Positions 56,509 through 64,000 of a DNA stretch of 64,000 bases are shown here, piece by piece. Position numbers and translations under genes: made by a program. The notes beneath the pieces were generated by a model. That model was not told the DNA's origin, ran no database searches, and worked only from the letters and a program-made list of their open reading frames with translations. Numbering within the stretch: the first letter of the stretch is position 1; every line of letters starts with the position of its first letter. Source of the DNA: Clostridiales bacterium (GTDB lineage: Bacteria; Bacillota; Clostridia; Saccharofermentanales; Saccharofermentanaceae); assembly GCA_017617525.1 (NCBI GenBank), contig JAFZWA010000050.1, positions 1-64,000 of the forward strand, read 5' to 3'.

Positions 56509-57676
56509 GGCCGGTATCCTCCTTGTAAGAATAGATGTTTTCGATCTGAAAACGGTTGTCTTTAAGTGGTCGCATTTCGGTGATCTCATCGATAAATCTT
56601 CTTCCGTCTTTTCCTCTTGTGATATGCACCAGGATATCGACACCCATCGCGATCTGCCTTATGACCGCGTCGTATGGAAGCGTTGATCCTGCCATGACCA
56701 TTGTGACCAGACGGTCCAGCATCTCATAACAGGAATTGGCATGTCCCGTGCAAAGAGATCCCGGGTGTCCCGTATGTAGTGCGTGAAGCATATCGGCTGC
56801 TTCCGAGCCTCGTACTTCTCCAACGACGACTCTGTCCGGACGCATGCGAAGCGCCGTTCGGATCAGCTGACCGATATCGACGCCGCCATGTCCGTCAGGA
56901 CCCGGAAGACGGGATTCCAGTCGAACCAGATTCGCGACACCCTGAAGAGATAATTCCGCAGAATCTTCGATCGTTACCACACGTTCGCTCTTCGGAATAA
57001 ATCCGGATAAAACGTTGAGAAAAGTCGTCTTTCCGGAACCTGTACCGCCACAAAGGAAAATAGTCTTTTTGCTGACCACGGAATGTGACAGATAAAGCGC
57101 GGCGTCACGAGTGATAAAACCGCTCTTGATGAGTGAATGGATATCGGGTCGGATACCCGTGAATTTTCGTATCGTGAATATCGGTCCGTCGGGCGCGACA
57201 GGAGGTAAGACCGCGTTGGCACGAGACCCGTCCGGGAGACGAAGATCGGCGATCGGAAATGCTTCGTTTAAAGGACGGTTGGCAGAAGAGAAAAAGTGCA
57301 GGATCAGCTGTTCCAGATTCTCTCTGCTTTCGAAGCGAAGTTCGGAAGGAAAAAGCCTTCCGCCTTTTTCAAAGAAGATGTGATCGGGACCGTTGACCAT
57401 GATCTCTGTGACCTGTGGATCATCCATCAGCGACTGAAGGATGTCGAGTCTTCGCATACGGTTGAAAAGTGTCGCGGCAAGATGACGTTTTTCTTCAAGT
57501 GGAAGATCGGCGCACTTTTCCGACTGATTGATGCTGTCGGCGATGATCTCTCGAAAGGTGTGATCATCTACTTCGTCATAGCCATGCATCGACTGAAGGA
57601 TCAGTGTGGTCAATTCGGGGATAGAGATATTCATTTTTGAAGACTTTTTCTCTTTGGCCTTCATGCCGATAAACAC
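56495..57676 (-). CDS. cpaF: Tad pilus assembly ATPase (CpaF/TadA family)
   Basis: A secretion-type ATPase of up to 393 residues. Walker A is [16 protein letters not shown], with an Asp box TIEDSAEL, Walker [16 protein letters not shown] and His box [14 protein letters not shown]. It powers pilus assembly through the TadB-TadC platform. The start is uncertain: GTG 57676, ATG 57664 or ATG 57634. AAAGGAG is separated from the GTG by a perfect hairpin (CTGCCGGA/TCCGGCAG, 57676-57694). Confidence 0.93.
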   Translation of the reverse strand: MFIGMKAKEKKSSKMNISIPELTTLILQSMHGYDEVDDHTFREIIADSINQSEKCADLPLEEKRHLAATLFNRMRRLDILQSLMDDPQVTEIMVNGPDHIFFEKGGRLFPSELRFESRENLEQLILHFFSSANRPLNEAFPIADLRLPDGSRANAVLPPVAPDGPIFTIRKFTGIRPDIHSLIKSGFITRDAALYLSHSVVSKKTIFLCGGTGSGKTTFLNVLSGFIPKSERVVTIEDSAELSLQGVANLVRLESRLPGPDGHGGVDIGQLIRTALRMRPDRVVVGEVRGSEAADMLHALHTGHPGSLCTGHANSCYEMLDRLVTMVMAGSTLPYDAVIRQIAMGVDILVHITRGKDGRRFIDEITEMRPLKDNRFQIENIYSYKEDTGLVKC

Positions 57677-57712
57677 TGCCGGAAGATCCGGCAGATACTC
57701 CTTTCAAAGTGG

Positions 57713-58639
57713 TCATATAGCTTTTTTCGTGATCTTAAACGGATAGTCCACATGCGTGGTTCCGACATGCTCTTTTTGCAGTTCATCGATCTCGTTACAG
57801 AGCATGTAATCCTTCTCCAGATGGAGAGGCGTGATGATCTCCAGATGGCGGAGTTTTCTGCTCAAAGTACGCATCCTTGTAAACGACAGTCCGTCACATA
57901 CCACGAGAAGAAGGGATGGCTCGGATAGAGTCGAAAGATATCTCACTGTTTTCTGGATAAGGATCAGGATCGTTCTGGAATGGCAGGTGATAAGATCGTC
58001 GGAATGCTCGGGCTTTCCGAAACGTAGATCACCATACGGATCCGGTTCCAGATAGGAAGGGATCGACTGTGGCGGGAACTTTCCCGTTTTCAGTTTGGAA
58101 AGAAGTTCCGTGATGCCGCTGGTCCTGTTTTTCTTTTCTTCTTCCCAGGAGGGTGGATCTTTCGGCATCAAGATGCCGGGCATAACATCAAGCCTTACGA
58201 TGTGGGCGAAGTTCGCCCCGCTTCGTTCGATCTGGGAAATGACATGCGCCTCCCTTTCCTTCGGGGGAACAAAGGAAAGGACGAGGCATGTCTGCACAGA
58301 AGAATCCGGAGAGGCCGGGATCCTTCCTAAACCGGCAAGAGTTTCCACTTCATGAGAGATCATCAGGACATCTTTTGGGGGATATGGTTTTGTGGTTTGA
58401 AGTAGGGGGACTAAAATTGGAGTGCGTCCTGAAACACAGTGAGATAGGATCTCTTTTTCCGTGATCTCATTTTGGTTGTAAAGCACGAAATCGCTATCCA
58501 GAAGAAGTTCTCTATGCGCCATCAGCATCTCTTGTGAAACAGGGAATGCCAGAAGTTCCGGCACATGTTTCTTAAGGCGCGATATGAGAAGGGATGTAAA
58601 ACAGATATCCGCATCTATGATTGCGATCGTGCGTGTCAT
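57713..58639 (-). CDS. TadZ/CpaE-like pilus localisation protein
   Basis: A 308-residue protein at the head of the Tad operon. The N-terminus (TIAIIDADICFTSLLISRL) resembles the receiver-like domain of TadZ/CpaE proteins. The rest has the strand pattern of a MinD-like fold (LLLVVCDGLSF near the end) but no Walker A, so it may be a non-ATP-binding member. The ATG at 58639 follows AGGAGG; a longer frame upstream runs through the divergent gap and is rejected. Assignment rests mostly on position and weak similarity. Confidence 0.6.
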   Translation of the reverse strand: MTRTIAIIDADICFTSLLISRLKKHVPELLAFPVSQEMLMAHRELLLDSDFVLYNQNEITEKEILSHCVSGRTPILVPLLQTTKPYPPKDVLMISHEVETLAGLGRIPASPDSSVQTCLVLSFVPPKEREAHVISQIERSGANFAHIVRLDVMPGILMPKDPPSWEEEKKNRTSGITELLSKLKTGKFPPQSIPSYLEPDPYGDLRFGKPEHSDDLITCHSRTILILIQKTVRYLSTLSEPSLLLVVCDGLSFTRMRTLSRKLRHLEIITPLHLEKDYMLCNEIDELQKEHVGTTHVDYPFKITKKAI

Positions 58640-58706
58640 TGTTTCTGAGACCTCCTTGCCGTGATGTGAGTCAATTAAAGCAGAAAGAAGCTTTGAAAAA
58701 CCCGAC

Positions 58707-58742
58707 AAAAAGTCGTAAAAACTACTAAGATTACGACTTTTT
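58707..58742. promoter_or_regulatory. Perfect 12-bp inverted repeat upstream of the Tad operon
   Basis: AAAAAGTCGTAA (58707-58718) and TTACGACTTTTT (58731-58742) form a perfect stem with a 12-nt loop, about 70 nt upstream of the tadZ-like start in the divergent gap to metK. Read on either strand it resembles a terminator, so it could be an attenuator for the Tad leader or an operator. Confidence 0.6.
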
Positions 58743-58805
58743 CGGCGAAGGCGCCTGCGGCTTCGAGGTCTTGGAAAACCGTGAAAAAATAAAGCGAAAA
58801 ATGCC

Positions 58806-58834
58806 TTGCCAAGAGGTGGAGCGAGTGGTATCAT
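58806..58834 (+). promoter_or_regulatory. Promoter of the SAM riboswitch-metK unit
   Basis: TTGCCA (58806-58811), 17 bp, TATCAT (58829-58834). Transcription would begin about 10-15 nt before the riboswitch. Confidence 0.65.
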
Positions 58835-58854
58835 ACTGCCAACAACTGAAATGC

Positions 58855-58957
58855 ATCTCTTATCAAGAGTGACGGAGGGATCTGGCCCTATGAAGTCCGG
58901 CAACCGCGGTAATGCAGCGGTGCCAAATCCAGCAGGTGTGACCTGAAAGATGAGGAT
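58855..58957 (+). ncRNA. SAM-I (S-box) riboswitch
   Basis: The leader has the S-box core in order: CTTATCAAGAG, GACGGAGGGA, CTGGCCCTATGAAG, CCGGCAACC, GGTGCCAAATCC and GAAAGATGAG. CTTATC at the start pairs with GATGAG at the end as helix P1. It senses S-adenosylmethionine and, by family behaviour, favours the downstream terminator when SAM is bound. It precedes metK, the SAM synthetase gene, giving direct product feedback. Confidence 0.96.
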
Positions 58958-58974
58958 AGTTTATATGATTTATC

Positions 58975-59014
58975 AAAACCTTTCCTCTGATGATTTCGGG
59001 AAAGGTTTTTATTT
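58975..59014 (+). terminator. Riboswitch-controlled terminator before metK
   Basis: AAAACCTTTCC (58975-58985) pairs perfectly with GGAAAGGTTTT (58999-59009), followed by TATTTT. It is the expression platform of the SAM-I riboswitch. Confidence 0.92.
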
Positions 59015-59037
59015 TACTTAACTTTAGGAGGTTCTTT

Positions 59038-60237
59038 ATGGACAGAAACAGACAGGGCAAATGGCTTTTTACATCCGAATCCGTAACAGAAGGACATCCG
59101 GATAAGATCTGCGATCAGATCTCCGACGCGGTCCTTGACGCGATCCTTACTGACGACCCGATGGCACGTGTTGCCTGCGAGACGACCTGTACGACAGGTA
59201 TGGTCTTCGTTATGGGTGAGATCACAACAAGCGCTTATGTAGATATTCCGTCGATCGTTCGTGACACCGTTAAGGAGATCGGCTATGACGGAAGTGATTC
59301 CGGATTCGACTATAAGACATGCGCGATCATGACATCGATCGACGAGCAGTCTCCGGATATCGCTCAGGGTGTTAACTGCTCCCTTGAAAAGAGAGAGCAC
59401 ACTGATGAGAGTGAGCTCGATACAGGTGCCGGCGACCAGGGCATGATGTTCGGTTACGCGAATAACGATACCGAAGAACTGATGCCGCTTCCGATCTCTC
59501 TGGCTCATAAGCTGACACGTCGTCTGACACAGGTCAGAAAAGAAGGCCTTGTCGATTTCCTCCGTCCGGACGGAAAGAGCCAGGTTACGATCGAGTATGA
59601 CGGAAGAACCCCGAAGAGAATCGAGGCTGTCGTTATCTCTACACAGCACAAGGATTCCGTTTCTTACGAAGAGCTTGCTTCCAAGGTAAAAGAACTGGTC
59701 ATCTATCCGGTTCTGCCGAAGGAGTTTGTCGATGAGAACACAAAGATCTTCATCAACCCGACAGGACGTTTCGTAGTCGGCGGTCCGCAGGGCGACAGCG
59801 GTCTTACAGGTAGAAAGATCATCGTTGATACATACGGCGGATATGCACGTCACGGCGGCGGAGCTTTCTCCGGTAAGGACCCGACGAAGGTCGACCGTTC
59901 CGCAGCATACGCAGCTCGTTATATCGCGAAGAATATCGTTGCTTCCGGTATTGCCGATGAGTGCGAGATCCAATTCGCTTACGCGATCGGTGTTGCTCGC
60001 CCGGTATCTGTCATGGTTGATACTTTTGGTTCCGGTAAGATCTCTGATGAGAGAATCACAGAGATCGTTAACGAAGTATTCGATCTGCGTCCGGCAGCGA
60101 TCATCCGTGATCTTGATCTTCGCCGCCCGATCTACAAGGCAACCGCGGCTTACGGTCACTTCGGAAGAAATGACGCCGGCTTCCCGTGGGAGAAGATAGA
60201 TAAGGCAGAGATCCTTAAGGCAAAGGCAGGCCTGTAA
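59038..60237 (+). CDS. metK: S-adenosylmethionine synthetase
   Basis: A 399-residue enzyme making SAM from methionine and ATP. Motifs include [12 protein letters not shown] at the N-terminus, [12 protein letters not shown] near residue 125 and [19 protein letters not shown] near residue 275. The length is normal. The ATG at 59038 follows AGGAGG. Control is by the SAM-I riboswitch and terminator directly upstream. The helicase gene follows after 31 nt without a terminator. Confidence 0.98.
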   Translation: MDRNRQGKWLFTSESVTEGHPDKICDQISDAVLDAILTDDPMARVACETTCTTGMVFVMGEITTSAYVDIPSIVRDTVKEIGYDGSDSGFDYKTCAIMTSIDEQSPDIAQGVNCSLEKREHTDESELDTGAGDQGMMFGYANNDTEELMPLPISLAHKLTRRLTQVRKEGLVDFLRPDGKSQVTIEYDGRTPKRIEAVVISTQHKDSVSYEELASKVKELVIYPVLPKEFVDENTKIFINPTGRFVVGGPQGDSGLTGRKIIVDTYGGYARHGGGAFSGKDPTKVDRSAAYAARYIAKNIVASGIADECEIQFAYAIGVARPVSVMVDTFGSGKISDERITEIVNEVFDLRPAAIIRDLDLRRPIYKATAAYGHFGRNDAGFPWEKIDKAEILKAKAGL

Positions 60238-60268
60238 TATCAGGCAATAACCACTCTCGGAGTAATAC

Positions 60269-62029
60269 ATGGAAGGAATGTGTCTGGATCATTTTGTAAC
60301 GAATGAACTGATGCGTTCATTCGAGCGAATCCTCGGCAAAAACGGTCATACGTTTTTGCCGATGTCGTCATGGAAAGAAGAAGGCGAGAAGATCCTGAAA
60401 AACGCATGGTTTTCCACGGATTTTCAATCGCCTTGTTTCTTTTGTGACTACAAGGGAAAACCGGAGTGTATGGAGTACAGAAAGACCTTCGTCCAGAGCA
60501 TCGTTCCGAACTGGTTTCAGGAGCAGATGGACGCCGAGACGATCTCGCTTTGCTCATGGGAGGCAAAAGAATCCAAACTTCGCTTTTACAAAAAGTTCGA
60601 GCGTGCGATCAAGTCCGGAAAAGAGATCTGGGTCGCAGATGACCGCGCGATAAGAGCGGAAGCGGCGATCGCCCAGCGTCTGAAAAAGGCCGTTAAGGAT
60701 AGATCCGTAAATGAGCCGATCCTGGAAAAAGCACTGAGGTGGACCCAGGTCGGCGAGGAGTTCAAGCTTTCCAAAGAACAGGAAGCAGTCGTTCGAACCG
60801 CGCTAAGTAAAAACTTCGTTATCGTTGACGGTGGTCCGGGAACGGGCAAGACGACGATCCTTCGCGTGATCTACCAGTACTATCTCAACATCCACAGTGA
60901 CCATGTTTTCTGTTGCGCGCCGACAGGTAAGGCGGCGAAGAGAATGGGGGATGTGACGAACGCTCCGGCGCAGACACTTCACCGACTTCTCGGAGCGACG
61001 TATGACGAAGATTCGGACGAGAGTTATTTCTACTACACGAAGAACAATCATCACCCGGGAAAGGTTTTCCTCATTGACGAAGCGAGCATGATCGACTGCG
61101 TGATCTTTTCGCAGTTCCTCGAGGCGGTCGATGATGACGCCGTCATCGTTTTAGTCGGTGACTCCCACCAGCTGCCGTCAGTTGGCGCGGGACGTGTATT
61201 GGCCGATCTGATCGGTTCGGGAAGAGTGCCGGTCTGCACACTTGTCGAAAACTTCCGACAGGTCAGGAGCAGCATGATCGTCAAAAACGCTTCGAACATC
61301 CTTCACGGAAAAGAAATGGAGTTTCCGGAGGATGCTTCGGATATTCATTTTGTCTATGCCAAGCAAAATGAGGTCCTCGACTATGTCGCCGAGTGGATCC
61401 GAAAGAATAACCCCGACTGTCATATCGATGCGTGGCGCGATATGGCGATCCTCTGCCCGAGAAGAAACGGCCCGGTCAGTACCGACTCCATCAATGAAAT
61501 GATGCAGAAACTGACGTCGAACCGACGTGGCAGCCGTCCGTCTGCGATCCGCATCCGAGAGGGCGTAACGAGATATTTCTCAAAAGAAGACCGCGTTATC
61601 CAGGTCAAGAACGACTACCGTCTCTTATGTAAAGAACCGGACGGCTCTGAAGGCGAAGGTGTTTTTAACGGAGACATCGGATTTGTAAGAGATATCACGC
61701 CGACTTCGGAGTTCCCGCTCGATATCCTTTTCGATGACGGAAGAAGAGCTTCGTATCCTGTCGAAAGACTTACGGATCTCGAGCTTGCGTACGCGCTTAC
61801 GGTGCACAAGGCACAGGGCGGCGAGTGGAAGAAGGTCCTTCTGGTCCTTCCTTCGGAAAGAGGCCCGATCTTTAACCGGAACCTTCTTTATACGGCGGTC
61901 ACGCGCGCCAAGAATGAACTTTGGATCGTGGGAGATCAGAAAACGATCTCTTTCATGATCGCGTCTCAATACTCAGAAACGAGAAAAACCGCGCTTAGGA
62001 TCTTCCTTGAAGATCAGATCGAATCGTAA
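60269..62029 (+). CDS. RecD-like ATP-dependent DNA helicase
   Basis: A 586-residue superfamily 1B helicase. Walker A is GGPGTGKTTILRVIY near residue 195, followed by CAPTGKAAKRM, Walker B VFLIDEASMID, VLVGDSHQLPSVGAG and LAYALTVHKAQGGEW near the end. This matches RecD2-type helicases, but the N-terminal part is shorter than typical RecD2 (~720 residues or more). It carries CFFCDYKGKPEC near residue 56, which could bind metal. The ATG at 60269 follows CGGAG. AddAB is encoded elsewhere in this window, so this is a stand-alone RecD-like protein. Confidence 0.9.
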   Translation: MEGMCLDHFVTNELMRSFERILGKNGHTFLPMSSWKEEGEKILKNAWFSTDFQSPCFFCDYKGKPECMEYRKTFVQSIVPNWFQEQMDAETISLCSWEAKESKLRFYKKFERAIKSGKEIWVADDRAIRAEAAIAQRLKKAVKDRSVNEPILEKALRWTQVGEEFKLSKEQEAVVRTALSKNFVIVDGGPGTGKTTILRVIYQYYLNIHSDHVFCCAPTGKAAKRMGDVTNAPAQTLHRLLGATYDEDSDESYFYYTKNNHHPGKVFLIDEASMIDCVIFSQFLEAVDDDAVIVLVGDSHQLPSVGAGRVLADLIGSGRVPVCTLVENFRQVRSSMIVKNASNILHGKEMEFPEDASDIHFVYAKQNEVLDYVAEWIRKNNPDCHIDAWRDMAILCPRRNGPVSTDSINEMMQKLTSNRRGSRPSAIRIREGVTRYFSKEDRVIQVKNDYRLLCKEPDGSEGEGVFNGDIGFVRDITPTSEFPLDILFDDGRRASYPVERLTDLELAYALTVHKAQGGEWKKVLLVLPSERGPIFNRNLLYTAVTRAKNELWIVGDQKTISFMIASQYSETRKTALRIFLEDQIES

Positions 62030-62081
62030 TCTCATCCCAATCTCATAGAGCGCCGAAAGATCCTTTATTATGGAGGCTTCT

Positions 62082-62822
62082 ATGATGAAAACGACGATAA
62101 AAAAGGCAGTTCAGGCGACGCTGTCCTTTCTTTTTCCGTCTGTCTGCGTCATCTGCGGACGGGTCTTGGTGGAAGATGGAAACTGTGGAAATGAGACAAG
62201 AAAACTCCAGATATGTACTTCATGCCTTTCCAAGCTTCCTCTGAGGCTTTCCACGGAGCGCTGGTTTCCATGTCTTTCCGAGCCTTTCAGCGACGATCCG
62301 ATCCCCGAGTTTTCAGTGTGGGCACTTTTTCACTATGAAATGCCGGTGACGGCGCTTGTCAAAAGGTTCAAGTTCTTTTCTGAGATCTATTGCGGTGAGC
62401 TTCTTTCGGAACTTATGGGCAGGGAATTCCCGAAAAACACTCCCGTGAAGTGGGATGCCGTCGTACCGGTCCCACTTTCCGAAAAACGCCTGAAAAAGAG
62501 AGGGTATAATCAGGCGGAAGTGCTGGCAAAAGGGCTTTCGGAGCATCTTCAGATACCACTGTGTAACAATGTTATACGAAAGGTCAGACACACAAAACAG
62601 CAGAGCAGATACACCGAACCGCTGGAAAGAAGCAAAAATGTGGAGGGCGCATACGCGATCGATGAGTCCTGGGACATCACGGGGTGGAACATCATCCTGG
62701 TGGACGATATCCTGACGACCGGGGCGACACTTCATGAAGCCGCGAAAGTGCTTTTCGAAAACGGGGCGGCGACAGTCGTCGGAGCGGTGTGCGCCACACA
62801 TCGTGAAAACGTAGAAACCTGA
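62082..62822 (+). CDS. comFC: ComF family phosphoribosyltransferase-like protein
   Basis: A 246-residue ComF/GntX-family protein. The N-terminal zinc finger has CVICG and CTSC pairs. The C-terminal phosphoribosyltransferase-like domain has VPVPLSEKRLKKRGYNQAE and the PRPP motif VDDILTTGATLHEA. In naturally transformable Firmicutes ComFC takes part in DNA uptake; the biochemical role is unsettled. The start is ATG 62082 or 62085, both after GGAGG. The octamer AAAAGCAC lies in reverse near its end (62748-62755). Confidence 0.9.
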   Translation: MMKTTIKKAVQATLSFLFPSVCVICGRVLVEDGNCGNETRKLQICTSCLSKLPLRLSTERWFPCLSEPFSDDPIPEFSVWALFHYEMPVTALVKRFKFFSEIYCGELLSELMGREFPKNTPVKWDAVVPVPLSEKRLKKRGYNQAEVLAKGLSEHLQIPLCNNVIRKVRHTKQQSRYTEPLERSKNVEGAYAIDESWDITGWNIILVDDILTTGATLHEAAKVLFENGAATVVGAVCATHRENVET

Positions 62823-62888
62823 TATATTTTCGCCTTGGAATTGTTACAGTTTAGTAATTCCTTTTCGCTTCCCTTTTTGTAAGTATAC

Positions 62889-62897
62889 TGGTATAAT
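62889..62897 (+). promoter_or_regulatory. Extended -10 promoter of the 6S RNA
   Basis: TGGTATAAT is a perfect extended -10 element. Transcription would start near 62904. Confidence 0.6.
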
Positions 62898-62903
62898 AAA
62901 GAC

Positions 62904-63092
62904 AACCTAAAGCTGATGCTCATGTTTTTGAACCTTCATGACATAATCGGGAATCCGGTGTCGGTGCAGAGACGATCAAGCCTTACCGCTTCTTCGGAAG
63001 CGCTCCCGAGAGGAAGATCTTAGACTGCCGCAGGATACCCACCTGGCGATCGCTAGGTGTCAAAAGTGGGCGCGGTTTTGGGCTTTTATTTT
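62904..63092 (+). ncRNA. ssrS: 6S RNA (SsrS)
   Basis: The ~190-nt gene-free stretch after a strong promoter has the features of bacterial 6S RNA. The segment GATCTTAGACTGCCGCAGG (63018-63036) corresponds to the conserved TTAAACTGC region. It is followed by a stem CCCACCT/AGGTGTC and a 3-prime end ending in GGGCTTTTATTTT that can pair with AAAGC near the 5-prime end. 6S RNA binds the housekeeping RNA polymerase holoenzyme and regulates promoter use. Exact ends are estimated. The assignment is by pattern recognition; a covariance-model search would settle it. Confidence 0.72.
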
Positions 63093-63147
63093 CGACAAAA
63101 AGAACGGGAAGAAGAATGAGTCTTAAAAACGATTCAAAACCGGTTTT

Positions 63148-63190
63148 CAAGCGTGAGCCTGTGTCGACGGGCTCGCTTTTGTTTGTCAAT
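63148..63190 (+). terminator. Terminator in the gap before cysS
   Basis: GAGCC pairs with GGCTC, extended by GCG/CGC with a bulge, around a 9-nt loop, followed by TTTTGTTTG. It separates the 6S RNA region from cysS. The rest of the 63191-63384 gap shows no feature I can support; in particular no T-box signature (GGTGG and tRNA-like stems) is recognisable. Confidence 0.6.
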
Positions 63191-63384
63191 TTTCACCATG
63201 TTTTCGCAAGTCTTCCGGTAAGACAGTTCCTGTTCAGGATCGGCGCGAACGCGGCCGCTCCCGAGCGATGTTGTGCAGTCTGTACCTGCGTGTCAGGGCA
63301 GTAAGAGAAGCTTTGGCACAACTTCCGGCGGTATTTTGCGCCGGTTGAGAATTCATTTGATCGGAAAACCATGGAGGAAAAAAC

Positions 63385-64000
63385 ATGAAGATTTTTAATA
63401 CACTCACAAGAATGAAAGAAGAATTCGTCCCGATGGAGGAGGGCAAGGTCAAGCTCTACGCTTGCGGCCCGACGGTATATAACTACTTCCACCTCGGAAA
63501 CGCACGCCCGTTCGTAACTTTTGATACACTGCGCCGTTACCTCGAATACAGAGGCTACGACGTTACGTTCTGCCAGAACTTTACCGACATCGACGATAAG
63601 ATGATCAAGCGTGCCAACGAAGAAGGCACCACGGTAAAGGCGATCGCGGACAAATATATCGCCGAGTACTACAAGGACGCGGATGCGCTCGGCATCAAGC
63701 GCCCGACATATCAGCCGAGAGCGACAGAGACGATGGAAGAGATCATCGCTTTGATCACGGACCTCATGGACAAGGGCTATGCCTACATCATCGAGGGCGA
63801 CGGCGTTTACTTCGAAGTTCCGAAGTTCAAAGAGTACGGCAAGCTTTCTCACTACAACCTCGAAGACCTCGTAGCCGGTGCCGGCGAGCGTGGCGCTTCC
63901 TATGAGGGCAAGAGAAATCCCGCGGACTTTGCGATCTGGAAGTTCAAAAAGGAAGGCGAGCCTTTCTGGGATTCTCCGTGGGGCGAGGGCCGTCCGGGCT
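63385..64000 (+). CDS. cysS: Cysteinyl-tRNA synthetase (partial, 3-prime end outside window)
   Basis: The frame is open from ATG 63385 (after ATGGAGGAAA) to the window end, giving the first 205 residues. The N-terminal zinc ligand and ATP site are in [20 protein letters not shown] (HIGH signature as HLGN). [16 protein letters not shown] and the [20 protein letters not shown] region follow in the family order. It charges tRNA-Cys. The downstream KMSKS motif is outside the window. Confidence 0.96.
   Translation, partial: MKIFNTLTRMKEEFVPMEEGKVKLYACGPTVYNYFHLGNARPFVTFDTLRRYLEYRGYDVTFCQNFTDIDDKMIKRANEEGTTVKAIADKYIAEYYKDADALGIKRPTYQPRATETMEEIIALITDLMDKGYAYIIEGDGVYFEVPKFKEYGKLSHYNLEDLVAGAGERGASYEGKRNPADFAIWKFKKEGEPFWDSPWGEGRPG

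Noticed and set aside
63116-63304. 62-residue frame before cysS
   Set aside because: It overlaps a terminator hairpin, its composition is odd (Ala/Cys-rich end) and it matches no family, despite a GGGAAGAAG upstream.
63191-63384. T-box leader for cysS
   Set aside because: No T-box bulge (TGGNACCGCG-type) or specifier-loop pattern is recognisable in the 200 bp before cysS.

Overview
The window looks like chromosomal DNA of an anaerobic, roughly 50% GC member of the Clostridia (Bacillota). The evidence is AddAB instead of RecBCD, DUF4364 and TIGR03960/DUF2344 family genes, an Rnf-type gene cluster, an S-box (SAM-I) riboswitch before metK, a clostridial Tad pilus cluster with a Flp1-like pilin, and strong GGAGG ribosome-binding sites with many TTG/GTG starts. 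It reads as core genome with a few accessory islands. I see no phage, IS element, CRISPR array or tRNA gene. The window opens inside rpmA and closes inside cysS.

Layout. 1-3.5 kb: rpmA end, obg, and a membrane HD-GYP protein. 3.5-15.1 kb is a sensing/transport island. It holds a 28-codon minigene, a tandem hairpin array, an ABC transporter of the FtsX/MacB type next to an OmpR-type two-component system, then an ABC-2 transporter (one ATPase, two permeases) followed by a NarL-type two-component system. 15-19 kb: a lipoprotein, a YczE-like membrane protein, an HD phosphohydrolase, a PD-(D/E)XK-like protein, another hairpin array and a DUF4364 regulator. 19-28 kb: pgi, the TIGR03960/DUF2344 pair, and a lipid cluster (MarR regulator, acyl carrier protein, diacylglycerol kinase, PlsC-like acyltransferase, acyl-CoA synthetase). 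28-38 kb: addB-addA, tadA, a zinc-ribbon membrane protein and the primary sigma factor.

38-43 kb is a divergent Rnf cluster: rnfC, rnfD, rnfG and one gene that looks like rnfE fused to rnfA, with no rnfB. 43-47 kb: a THUMP methyltransferase, a cluster of DnaA-box-like sites, proA, rpiB and upp. 47-53.5 kb is the F-type ATP synthase operon. It lacks a separate delta gene; instead the alpha subunit carries an N-terminal extension resembling the delta C-terminal domain. 53.5-58.6 kb (minus strand) is a compact Tad pilus operon with TadB and TadC fused. 58.6-64 kb: SAM-I riboswitch-metK, a RecD-like helicase, comF, a probable 6S RNA and the start of cysS.

Main points for a second look: (1) the delta-alpha ATP synthase fusion; (2) the Rnf-like cluster with an apparent RnfE-RnfA fusion, no RnfB and altered cofactor motifs; (3) the octamer AAAAGCAC, found 32 times by eye on the two strands (about 2 expected in equal-base random sequence), almost always followed by C or T and sitting inside terminator loops at least twice; (4) three arrays of three tandem 60-62 nt palindromes built on GTTCTA/TAGAAC, two of them inverted relative to each other; (5) seven GTTTT elements spaced at about 7.5 nt or its double in an ABC transporter leader.
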